Below, one piece after another: positions 8,057 to 14,576 of a stretch of DNA of 14,858 nt. The stretch's first letter is position 1. Each line of letters starts with the position of its first letter. The translations under genes and the position numbers were made by a program. This DNA is from an uncultured Fretibacterium sp. (GTDB taxonomy: Bacteria; Synergistota; Synergistia; Synergistales; Aminobacteriaceae), in the NCBI GenBank assembly GCA_937892105.1, contig CALAUZ010000099.1, positions 1 through 14,858 on the forward strand, given 5' to 3'. The notes under the pieces are model-generated. The model was not told the DNA's origin. It searched no databases and saw nothing but the letters and a program-made list of their open reading frames with translations.

Positions 8057-8092
8057 AAAAAAATAACCGCACCTGCAATTTTACAGGCACGG
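8057..8092 (-). terminator. Intrinsic terminator between the flavodoxin fusion and the CcdA-like gene
   Basis: On the minus strand, CCGTGCCTG (8092-8084) pairs with CAGGTGCGG (8075-8067) over nine pairs including two G-T, with an eight-base loop, followed by TTATTTTTTT (8066-8057). It lies 32 bases after the stop of the SUMF1-like/flavodoxin gene. Its U-tract joins the next gene's SD, so it may act as a partial terminator or attenuator. Confidence 0.8.
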
Positions 8093-8124
8093 CCATTATT
8101 CTACATTGTCTTATTGCTAAAGTG

Positions 8125-9474
8125 TTATCTCAATTTCGCAAGCCAGCCTGATATGTCGTCTTTCAGCCTTCCGCCTCCTGAATAATGTACGGAAAGTCCT
8201 TCAGTGATTACGGCCTTCGGTGCAAGTTTCGCTATTGCCGTCAAACTCTGCCCAAAACGTCCGCCGCCGTGTGAACAGAATGGCATTATCGTTTTCCCGC
8301 TGAAATCATACTCCTCAAGAAATGACGCTATCGGAGCAGGAATGCTTGCCCACCAGTTCGGATAACCCAGCATGATAACATCGTAATCCGCAAAGTCCTT
8401 TACGTGTTCCCTGAGCTTTGGACGAGCTTGGCTGTGCTGGTCTCTCTGAGCCTCCCGCAAAACAGTGTTATAGTTCTCCGAGTACGGTTTTTCCGGCGTA
8501 ATCTCGAATATTTCCGCTCCCGTCTGCTTCTGTATCTCGTAAGCTATTCCCTGAGTGTTTCCGCTCCATGTGAAATATGCAATTAACACCTTCTTACCCG
8601 TTCTAGATGTCTCCTGTACCGCCTGAGACGCGATTAACCCTGTACCTGTTGCACCGCGGGCAAGCCTTATCCCGACATTATAGAGCCTTCGTTCCTGTGG
8701 AGCTGCCGCACGGTAAGCACTGCGCATGTTCTTCGCAAAATCATTCCAGCCCCCACCCCTGTTCACTCGCCGGGTTCCTGATGTTGGGCCTGTAGGATTG
8801 TTTTTTGCCGAAACGTCATAATCAGCGTAGATGTCCCAGCACCATTCGCCTACGTTCCCGTGCATGTCGTAAAGTCCCAGCTTGTTTGGCGGAAAACTCC
8901 CTACATTCACTGTTTCCCCGCGATATATTCCCGGCTTTGTAGTGAGCTTGTGCTGTGAAAAATAGTTCTCCTCAATCTCATATGGATAGTGGCCGTAAAA
9001 ATTTGCCTCGTCAGCTCCTATTGAGTGTTCAAGGTTAAAGGGTGTTGATGTTCCGGCACGGCAGGCATATTCCCATTCTGCTTCTGTGGGGAGCCTGTAG
9101 CCGTCAGACGATAAGTCCCATGTTACTTTTGCACCGTCAATCTTGTATGCGGGAGTTAAGCCCTCATGTTCGCTTTTTGCGTTGCAGAACTTTACAGCCT
9201 CAAGCCACGTAACATTCTCGACAGGAAGATTATCCCCGTTGAAACTCGAAGGGTTATCGCCCATTAACGCTCTGTATTCTGACTGCGTAACTTCATGTGC
9301 CGAAATCTCAAAATCGCTGACCGTAACTTCATGCTGCAATTCGTCATCACTGCGCCAGTTCTCGGATTTTGGGCTTCCCATGAGGAATTTTCCGCCCTTA
9401 ACGCTGACCATTTCTCCAGCAAAAGCACTGCCAGCCATCATTGCAATCACCGCAAAAATTATTGACAGTCTCAT
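8125..9474 (-). CDS. Exported SUMF1-like (FGE-fold) domain fused to flavodoxin
   Basis: This 449-residue protein starts with a Sec signal peptide (MRLSIIFAVIAMMAGSAFA, 1-19). Residues about 20-275 form a formylglycine-generating-enzyme/SUMF1-like domain: VKGGKFLMGS near the start, EVTQSEYRALMG, PVENVTWLEA, RLPTEAEWEYACRAGT, MHGNVGEWCWD and RVNRGGGW at 236-243. The two catalytic Cys that follow RGG-S in true FGEs are absent; a simple ungapped alignment puts Asp245 and Met250 there, so sulfatase-type formylglycine formation is unlikely. After a short linker, residues 294-449 are a flavodoxin with the FMN phosphate loop TWSGNT (302-307) and the later GYPNWWASIP and SHGGGRFG loops. The ATG overlaps the upstream CMD stop (TAATG), so the two are co-translated. 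Upstream in-frame codons to 9543 precede the signal peptide and are rejected. The role is probably envelope electron transfer; the substrate is unknown. Confidence 0.88.
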   Translation of the reverse strand: MRLSIIFAVIAMMAGSAFAGEMVSVKGGKFLMGSPKSENWRSDDELQHEVTVSDFEISAHEVTQSEYRALMGDNPSSFNGDNLPVENVTWLEAVKFCNAKSEHEGLTPAYKIDGAKVTWDLSSDGYRLPTEAEWEYACRAGTSTPFNLEHSIGADEANFYGHYPYEIEENYFSQHKLTTKPGIYRGETVNVGSFPPNKLGLYDMHGNVGEWCWDIYADYDVSAKNNPTGPTSGTRRVNRGGGWNDFAKNMRSAYRAAAPQERRLYNVGIRLARGATGTGLIASQAVQETSRTGKKVLIAYFTWSGNTQGIAYEIQKQTGAEIFEITPEKPYSENYNTVLREAQRDQHSQARPKLREHVKDFADYDVIMLGYPNWWASIPAPIASFLEEYDFSGKTIMPFCSHGGGRFGQSLTAIAKLAPKAVITEGLSVHYSGGGRLKDDISGWLAKLR

Positions 9475-10232
9475 TATTCCGCCGCCTTGTTGATACAGGT
9501 TATTGCGTTGAGGCTTCTTGGGTAGCCGATATATGGAAGGCACTGGGACACAACGTCAATAAGGTATGCCCTGTCGTTGCCCATGTTCATGTTGCCTTTT
9601 GCGTGCGCGGTGAGTTGTGGTTCGCAGCCGCCCTGAGCCATGATGTAGCAGAATGTAATCATCTCGCGTTCACGGAGATTGAGACCCTTTCGCGTGTAGT
9701 AGTCGCCGAAACAGTTTCCGGCAAGCCAGCGGTTAATGTGGCGAGTTTCCTCCGGCCCTGAGTCCTGAAATCCCTTCATGCCGTCGCCGAATATCTCAAC
9801 TTGTGCGTCATTGCCAGACTGTATGCGGGTTTCAGGAGTTGTTGTTGACGCGTCAGAAAGAGGAAGAGTTATGCCCTTTGCTGTGAACACGTCATTTGCT
9901 GCCGTAAGGAATGGCCTTGTTCTGCCGATACCGAGATATGCAGTACCCTGATAGATTATCTCTTTTGTTTCGGACGGTGTAACCCCTGCGTCAAGTGCTT
10001 CCGGCAATACAGCCCTGAACTCGTCAATCCCCTGACAGCCCATTAATGCCGCAAGAATGGCCATGTACCTTGTACGCTGGTCAAGTTTCGATTGTGCCGG
10101 TACTTCAACACCCGCAAAATTCCCGAAAAACTCCGCAAATTCCGTATCTGTCTTCCTGAACTCCTCAACGTTTGCGCAAGCTCCTGTAACCATAACCATA
10201 ACTGCAATCACTCCCATTAATATTTTCTTCAT
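9474..10232 (-). CDS. Exported carboxymuconolactone-decarboxylase-family protein (two CMD repeats)
   Basis: It belongs to the CMD/AhpD superfamily, all-alpha proteins that include gamma-carboxymuconolactone decarboxylase and alkylhydroperoxidase-like enzymes. The 252-residue protein has a signal sequence (residues 1-20, MKKILMGVIAVMVMVTGACA; C19 might be a weak lipobox, but TGAC is not canonical). Two CMD units follow: about 47-120 (DQRTRYMAILAALMG, EIIYQGTAYLGIGR) and about 165-250 (NLREREMITFCYIMAQ, LTAHAKGNMNMGN). The AhpD-type CxxC redox motif is not seen, so peroxidase activity is unlikely and a decarboxylase or isomerase-type role is more plausible. The start at 10232 has a strong SD (AGGAGG). 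It lies downstream of the cupin and the broken hydrolase and overlaps the flavodoxin-fusion start by one base. Exact substrate unknown. Confidence 0.85.
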   Translation of the reverse strand: MKKILMGVIAVMVMVTGACANVEEFRKTDTEFAEFFGNFAGVEVPAQSKLDQRTRYMAILAALMGCQGIDEFRAVLPEALDAGVTPSETKEIIYQGTAYLGIGRTRPFLTAANDVFTAKGITLPLSDASTTTPETRIQSGNDAQVEIFGDGMKGFQDSGPEETRHINRWLAGNCFGDYYTRKGLNLREREMITFCYIMAQGGCEPQLTAHAKGNMNMGNDRAYLIDVVSQCLPYIGYPRSLNAITCINKAAE

Positions 10233-10233
10233 G

Positions 10234-10567
10234 ATAATACCTCCTAATCCATTCACTCAGGAAAGCAAGCTGTTCATCAGTGTGAAACCAATGCTCTCCA
10301 TCTTCCATGACTGTAAGACCAGCTTTATGACTGCTGACGAACTCATCGACTGTACGGCGTGAAGTAATGTTGTCCCTTCCAGCGTACAATATTTCTGTAG
10401 GGACGTTCCATGTCATACGCCGAACATATACTGTCTCTTGCTTTTGACGGGAAAGAGCTGTAGTAATCCACGCCGATAATGTCGAAATCTGGACAGTCAT
10501 TCCTGTAGTTTTCAGCCTCAATAGAACTTCCGCCCTTACCATGAACATAGAGAATAACTTTGTCCAT
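10234..10567 (-). pseudogene. Degraded alpha/beta hydrolase: internal deletion plus frame change
   Basis: Two pieces of one hydrolase can be read in two frames. Frame A starts with an ATG at 10567, two bases after the cupin stop, and gives an N-terminus MDKVILYVHGKGGSS... to about FPSKARD (codons 39-45). Frame B takes over near 10430 with YVRRMTWNVPTEILYAGRD and continues through VMEDGEHWFHTDEQ to SEWIRRYY, a typical hydrolase C-terminus with the catalytic-acid Asp (GRD) and catalytic His (GEHWFH). The expected middle with the nucleophile elbow (GxSxG-like) is missing in all frames; I estimate about 100 residues lost. Frame B runs on into the CMD gene and stops only at 10165. Frame A alone would give 74 residues with a nonsense tail. 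It occupies an operon slot between cupin and CMD genes, so the intact gene probably belonged to this pathway. Confidence 0.75.
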
Positions 10568-10569
10568 AA

Positions 10570-11055
10570 TTACTTCAGCAGCGCGTACTCCTTCGGATCA
10601 ACGGCCTCACACCATTCGTTTGATGTTTCTTCGCCGCCAACCTCAATCGCAAGGTGCTGGAACCATGAATCTTTTGCTGCCCCATGCCAATGCTTTACGT
10701 TTGCTGGAATGTTGACGACATCGCCAGGCTTGAGTTCCTGAGCTGGTTTGCCCCATTCCTGATAGTACCCGCGTCCTGAGACAACAACGAGTATCTGGCC
10801 TCCTCCTGTTTTTGCGTGGTGAATATGCCAGTGGTTTCGGCAGCCAGGCTCAAACGTTACGTTGAAGATACCTGCCTGTTCGAGCGATAACGGAGCGAGG
10901 TAGCTATGTCCATCAAAATATTGTGCAAACGCGTCATTGGGTTTGCCGATGGGAAAGACGCTGAGTTCCTGACCGTCTGGAGCGAGGTGGAGACCTTTGG
11001 GGCTGAGGGTGATGTTTGAGGGTTTGCTCTCGAAAACTTTGTTTGAATTTGTCAT
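10570..11055 (-). CDS. Cupin-domain protein, MnHNL-like (hydroxynitrile-lyase-type cupin)
   Basis: A small single-domain metal-binding beta-barrel protein of 161 residues with no signal peptide, so cytoplasmic. Metal-site residues are visible: H77 and H79 in HWHIHH, Q87 in GGGQILVVVSG, and a His of KHWHGAA at 122-124, inside the second cupin block GDVVNIPANVKHWHG. The His-His-Gln-His pattern and the FEPG...HWHGA frame match the manganese cupins that include bacterial R-selective hydroxynitrile lyases; many relatives have no known substrate. The start at 11055 (MTNSNKVF) is preferred over 11082 because a purine-rich AAGG lies about 9 bases upstream of it. It is the first gene of the cupin, hydrolase remnant, CMD, SUMF1-like/flavodoxin run. 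Such cupins often neighbour CMD-family genes, which fits. Confidence 0.85.
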   Translation of the reverse strand: MTNSNKVFESKPSNITLSPKGLHLAPDGQELSVFPIGKPNDAFAQYFDGHSYLAPLSLEQAGIFNVTFEPGCRNHWHIHHAKTGGGQILVVVSGRGYYQEWGKPAQELKPGDVVNIPANVKHWHGAAKDSWFQHLAIEVGGEETSNEWCEAVDPKEYALLK

Positions 11056-11189
11056 GATATCTGCCTTCTTCCTGATAAACATTGCATTTTTTAAGATTTT
11101 ATATTTTACACTTGACTTTAAGGCTTGCGTAAATTTGGCTATTCGGTATGGAAAGTCCTGATAAGTTCGTGATTTTAGGGTGCTTCAAC

Positions 11190-11217
11190 AAAAACCCTCC
11201 GGCGATTAACCAGAGGG
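11190..11217 (-). terminator. Intrinsic terminator of the tctCBA operon
   Basis: On the minus strand CCCTCTGG (11217-11210) pairs with CCGGAGGG (11202-11195), eight pairs including one G-T, with a seven-base loop, followed by T5 (11194-11190). It lies seven bases past the tctA stop. The remaining gap to the cupin gene (11056-11189) is AT-rich with only weak promoter-like matches such as TAAAAT near 11100-11115. Confidence 0.85.
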
Positions 11218-11224
11218 CAATTAG

Positions 11225-12724
11225 TTATTCTTCAGCTTTAGCCGTCATTCTGTCCATCAATATTGGAGACAGAACTCCCAAAATGCACAGGACAATCAGC
11301 ACCCAGCAAACAGGTGTCGAGAATAATATTCTTGGGTCTCCCCCCGAAAGCAGCAATGAACGCCTAAGCCCCTTCTCTCCAATCGGGCCGAGTATGAGCG
11401 CAAGAACTATGGCCGCGTTGTTAAGGCCGAATTTCCGTGAGAGCCAGCCTATTACGCCGAATATCAGCATAATCACAACGTCAACATAATTCTGGTGTAT
11501 TGCGAATGAACCCACAACGCACAGGATTGTTACTGACGGTATCAACACAGCGTCCGACAGCCTCGCAATATGCGCAAAGCCCCGACACCCAATAAGTCCA
11601 ATTCCCAGCATGAAAAACTGTATCAGCACGAACCCAGCAAAGAATGTGTACGTCATCAATGCATTATCACCAGCGAAAAGATTTGGGCCGGGCGTAAGTC
11701 CCTGTATAATCAGCCCTCCCATGAGAACAGCCGTAACGCTCTCTCCAGGAATGCCAAGTGTCAGCATTGGGATAAGCGAACCTCCTGTTACAGCGTTGTT
11801 GGCGGCCTCACTTCCTGCTACCCCCTCATAGCTTCCGTGTCCAAATTCCTCTTTGTGCTTCGAGAACTGACGGGCAGTGTTATACCCCATGAAGCACGCT
11901 ATTGACGCACCTGCTCCAGGCAATATTCCGATTAAGTTCCCGATAATCCATGAGCGTCCTATTGTCGGGGCAATCTCCTTCAATTCCTGACGGGTAAGCA
12001 GCATTCTGTCGGTGAATTTCGCTGCTTTTGCCCTCTGCCGTATTTTTGCCTCAGCAAGTACAAGTGCCTGGCTCATCGAGAACAAGCCGATTAACGCGCA
12101 TGTTACGTTTATTCCCTCATATAATGATGACTGTCCGAACATGAAGCGTTTTACCCCTTCCATAGGATCCATTCCTATGGTTGACAGCAATAAACCCAGC
12201 GCACCGCTCATTAGTCCCTTGACCATAGATTTTGATGACACTCCGGCTATTATTGTGAGGCCGAATATCGACAGCCAGAAATATTCAGGAGAGCCGAACT
12301 TCATGGCCAGTTGTCCGAGTACGGGCGCGAAAAAGTAGAGTGATATGCAAGAGAGCAGTCCGCCAAAGAATGACGCAATACAGGCTGTTCCAAGAGCTTT
12401 CCCAGCCTGCCCCTTCAGTGTCATCTGGTAGCCCTCGATTGCTGTTGCGGCAGACGCAGGAGTTCCCGGCGTGTGTATCAGTATTGCCGATATTGAGCCG
12501 CCGAATATCGCACCGCAGTATATAGCACCAAGCATTATCATTCCTGTAGACGCTTCCATCGAGAACGTCATGGGAAGCAATAACGCAACTCCCATAGCCG
12601 CTGACAGCCCGGGAAGACAGCCGATGATTATCCCTATTGTTACTCCCGCTGTCATGGCCAGAAGGTTGACGGGGTATAAGGCGTTCACAAAGCCCAGTCC
12701 CATAAGCGATAAAGTCTCACTCAT
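11225..12724 (-). CDS. tctA: Tripartite tricarboxylate transporter large permease TctA
   Basis: Large inner-membrane subunit of a TTT-family secondary transporter that takes up citrate or other carboxylates together with TctB and the binding protein TctC. At 499 residues it has the usual family length (about 500). Diagnostic blocks are GCLPGLSAAMGVALLLPMTF near 35-54, AILIHTPGTPASAATAIEGY, GILPGAGASIACFMGY around the middle, and LTLGIPGESVTAVLMGG, the glycine/proline-rich half-repeats of TctA. The start at 12724 has a GGGGGA SD and lies two bases after the tctB stop (TAGCAATG), so it is coupled to tctB. A terminator follows. The substrate cannot be assigned from sequence. Confidence 0.96.
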   Translation of the reverse strand: MSETLSLMGLGFVNALYPVNLLAMTAGVTIGIIIGCLPGLSAAMGVALLLPMTFSMEASTGMIMLGAIYCGAIFGGSISAILIHTPGTPASAATAIEGYQMTLKGQAGKALGTACIASFFGGLLSCISLYFFAPVLGQLAMKFGSPEYFWLSIFGLTIIAGVSSKSMVKGLMSGALGLLLSTIGMDPMEGVKRFMFGQSSLYEGINVTCALIGLFSMSQALVLAEAKIRQRAKAAKFTDRMLLTRQELKEIAPTIGRSWIIGNLIGILPGAGASIACFMGYNTARQFSKHKEEFGHGSYEGVAGSEAANNAVTGGSLIPMLTLGIPGESVTAVLMGGLIIQGLTPGPNLFAGDNALMTYTFFAGFVLIQFFMLGIGLIGCRGFAHIARLSDAVLIPSVTILCVVGSFAIHQNYVDVVIMLIFGVIGWLSRKFGLNNAAIVLALILGPIGEKGLRRSLLLSGGDPRILFSTPVCWVLIVLCILGVLSPILMDRMTAKAEE

Positions 12725-12726
12725 TG

Positions 12727-13173
12727 CTATATCCCCCAGATTGTCCCTGAAGGAAGCCTGACTTCAAGGAACAGTGTAAAAGCGCAGTATACCAGCGCAA
12801 AAATTGCTATTTCAGCGAGTACTGCCTGCCATACTTTCACTTTCAGGAACAACAGGCTTGCACTCATGAACAGGACACTTGCTGCGTAAAATCCCAGATA
12901 CGGCATAGAAGCAATATAGGCAGAAATCATTGCGAAGAGTACGAAGAATTGTGATGGCACAAAATCCCGGAAGTCCTCAAGTCCGCTGGTTATTCCCTCA
13001 CGCAATGCGCCGCGTATCATGTTCAGTACGTGAAGGGTGGTAAGACCGGCAAGAAGTGTTATTACACACAACGGATAGACCTGAGCCGCTTTTGGGAGCT
13101 GTATCGTCATGTACAGGAAGAACGCGCATACAGCATACATAACGAGGCATACTCCAATATCAGATTTCTTCAT
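12727..13173 (-). CDS. tctB: Tripartite tricarboxylate transporter small permease TctB
   Basis: Small four-helix membrane subunit of the TTT transporter, 148 residues from the ATG at 13173 (MKKSDIGVCLVMYAVCAFF). Four hydrophobic segments are visible at about 7-25, 33-50, 75-98 and 107-138, with the family-like GFYAASVLFM in the third region. An in-frame ATG at 13230 is rejected: it would add a non-hydrophobic 19-residue tail lying in the intergenic hairpin and has no SD. An AAAGGAG lies 13 bases before the chosen start, slightly long. The gene sits between tctC and tctA, the canonical order. Sequence identity in this family is low, so assignment relies on size, topology and position. Confidence 0.9.
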   Translation of the reverse strand: MKKSDIGVCLVMYAVCAFFLYMTIQLPKAAQVYPLCVITLLAGLTTLHVLNMIRGALREGITSGLEDFRDFVPSQFFVLFAMISAYIASMPYLGFYAASVLFMSASLLFLKVKVWQAVLAEIAIFALVYCAFTLFLEVRLPSGTIWGI

Positions 13174-13215
13174 GTGAAAAGTAAATCTCCTTTCAGAAAT
13201 ATGTGGATCAAGCCT

Positions 13216-13251
13216 AAAATGCCCCGGCATGACTTACGGCACAGCGGGGCA
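13216..13251 (-). terminator. Intercistronic hairpin between tctC and tctB
   Basis: On the minus strand TGCCCCG (13251-13245) pairs with CGGGGCA (13226-13220); further pairs (TGTG/CATG with G-T wobbles) can extend the stem past one C-C mismatch. Only TTTT follows before AGG. Placement just after a binding-protein gene is typical of stem-loops that stabilise the upstream message and reduce readthrough into the permease genes. Confidence 0.55.
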
Positions 13252-13266
13252 GAATATTTTATTCAC

Positions 13267-14205
13267 TTATTCCCAGAGCTTCGATACTTCATCGGTGCAG
13301 AAGATATACTGCTGGTTGATGAGTTTTGCTGTATCCTCTGCGTTCATGTAGAGGGTTGTAACCCCTGCTTTCTCAGCCGCCGCGATATATTCAGGGTCTT
13401 CCATTGCCTTCTTGAAAGCCTCCTCGTAGAACGCAATAATCTCTGCCGGAGTACCTTTGGGAGCAACGATGGCTCTCGCGCTTCCGTACCACTTGTTGTA
13501 AAGCCCAAGTTCCCCAAGTGCAGGAGCGTCAGGGAATGAGGGCATTCTCTTTTCCGCGAAAACTCCAAGCACCTTCACTTCACTCATCATTGAAGCGATA
13601 TCCGCCTCTTTTGCAACAGAGAAATCAACTTCTCCCTGTCTCAGTGCAAGAAGCTGGTCTGCCGTTCCGCCGTAAGGTATGTCCATGTACTTGAAGCCCG
13701 CCGATTTTGCGAAAAGTTCTGCGCCGATATGGTTGCTGGCTTTCTTTCCGTTTGTAGAGGCTTTGAGCTTTCCGGGATTTTCCTTTGCATAGGCTATAAG
13801 CTCCTGAATCGTGTTAAACGGACTGGACTTGCTCACCATGACCATAGATGTCTCGTTCACATGGTTGCAGATCGGCACGAAATCTTCAATCTTGTAGTCC
13901 CCCAGTTTCTCCACTATGTTTGAACACAGAGTAGGAAGGTTGACGAACCCCAGAGTGTAGCCGTCAGGTCTTGCCATTGAGAGTGCTGTCCAACCGATAG
14001 AGCCTGAGCCGCCTGGCTGGTTCTGAATGACGATCGTCCTTCCTATCTTGTCCCCCGCGAATTTCGAGAGTACACGCGCCGTGTTGTCCGTCCCTGAGCC
14101 TGCTTTGTAGGCCACAATGACGGTAACATTTTTCGACGGCGACCACGCAAAGGCACATGAAGCCGCCATTACAACAACGAGTAATGCAGTGATTAACTTC
14201 TTCAT
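13267..14205 (-). CDS. tctC: Tripartite tricarboxylate transporter substrate-binding protein TctC (Bug family)
   Basis: Exported binding protein of the TTT transporter; members bind carboxylates or related small acids and dock on TctAB. It has 312 residues, with a Sec signal peptide ending at CAFA (1-20) and the Bug-family landmarks VTVIVAYKAGSGTDNTAR (first ligand loop), VIQNQPGGSGSIG, MARPDGYTLGFVN, and SSPFNTIQELIAYAKENPGK preceding the second ligand loop. The length matches the family (about 300-330). The start at 14205 is the only ATG ahead of the signal peptide and has a GGGGTGA SD. It is first in the tctC-tctB-tctA operon. In Bug proteins the first loop after the first strand often carries an Asp for amino-containing ligands; an Asp is present here (GTDN), but I do not infer a ligand from it. 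Confidence 0.95.
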   Translation of the reverse strand: MKKLITALLVVVMAASCAFAWSPSKNVTVIVAYKAGSGTDNTARVLSKFAGDKIGRTIVIQNQPGGSGSIGWTALSMARPDGYTLGFVNLPTLCSNIVEKLGDYKIEDFVPICNHVNETSMVMVSKSSPFNTIQELIAYAKENPGKLKASTNGKKASNHIGAELFAKSAGFKYMDIPYGGTADQLLALRQGEVDFSVAKEADIASMMSEVKVLGVFAEKRMPSFPDAPALGELGLYNKWYGSARAIVAPKGTPAEIIAFYEEAFKKAMEDPEYIAAAEKAGVTTLYMNAEDTAKLINQQYIFCTDEVSKLWE

Positions 14206-14479
14206 TGATAAATCACCCCGTATAATGATTAATATGGATAATGAGCTGCCACTGCTTATTATGAAGTGTGGGCTTCCTGCTTAATCGAAGACTGCTCCAC
14301 AAAACCTTGACGCATTATCAAGCCTTACGCCTTCTCAACAGGCATTACTTCCCGCAGTTCATATGGCAGATTACATTGTATCATGTCATTCATTTCACCG
14401 GTATTGACTGACATATAAAGCCTCACGCAACATATCACGCAACATATTGGGATTGTTTATGCCTAAGTAAAATTAACTA
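14206..14479. other. Divergent gap between tctC and groES: possible tctC leader
   Basis: No clear gene is seen. On the minus strand a 22-codon reading frame (14393-14325, MNDMIQCNLPYELREVMPVEKA) has a GGTGA just before it, and its stop is followed by a small hairpin CTTGA/TCAAG (14322-14306) and GTTTT. This could be a leader peptide or the stub of a lost gene. A tandem repeat lies at 14423-14446. Several AT-rich -10-like hexamers occur near 14221-14260, but none has a good -35, so I do not place the tctC promoter. Confidence 0.3.
14423..14446. repeat. Perfect tandem repeat, 2 x 12 bases
   Basis: TCACGCAACATA occurs twice without interruption. The period is close to one helical turn. It lies about 30 bases upstream of the groES -35 and upstream of the small minus-strand reading frame before tctC. 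It may be an operator or a chance duplication. Confidence 0.6.
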
Positions 14480-14508
14480 TTGCAAATTTATGTGCAAAGG
14501 TTTAATAT
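14480..14508 (+). promoter_or_regulatory. Sigma70-type promoter of groES
   Basis: TTGCAA (14480-14485), a 17-base spacer and TAATAT (14503-14508). Initiation would be near 14515, about 10 bases before the CIRCE element, the usual geometry for HrcA-controlled groE operons. Confidence 0.75.
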
Positions 14509-14524
14509 TCCCCGCGTTGTTTGG

Positions 14525-14551
14525 TTAGCACTCTTTATGACTGAGTGCCAT
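14525..14551 (+). promoter_or_regulatory. CIRCE operator (HrcA binding site)
   Basis: TTAGCACTC, nine bases, then GAGTGCCAT. The left arm equals the CIRCE consensus; the right arm matches at 7 of 9 positions (consensus GAGTGCTAA). It lies between the promoter and the groES SD, so HrcA is expected to repress the operon at normal temperature, with heat or unfolded protein relieving it. Confidence 0.88.
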
Positions 14552-14576
14552 TAAGAAACAGGAGGCAATGTGAATC

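Noticed and set aside
8041..8058. TTG start at 8058 for the CcdA-like gene
   Set aside because: It falls inside the terminator T-tract and upstream of the SD that serves the ATG at 8040.
8125..9474. True formylglycine-generating enzyme (sulfatase maturase)
   Set aside because: The two active-site Cys after the RGG block are absent and no sulfatase is encoded in the window.
9474..9543. Extended start of the SUMF1-like/flavodoxin fusion at 9543
   Set aside because: It would add a basic 23-residue tail ahead of the signal peptide and overlap the CMD gene; the TAATG coupling at 9474 is the natural start.
10343..10567. Intact small 74-residue protein in the hydrolase slot
   Set aside because: Only its first ~45 residues look like a hydrolase; the rest is out of frame with the hydrolase C-terminus readable in the next frame, so it is a pseudogene fragment.
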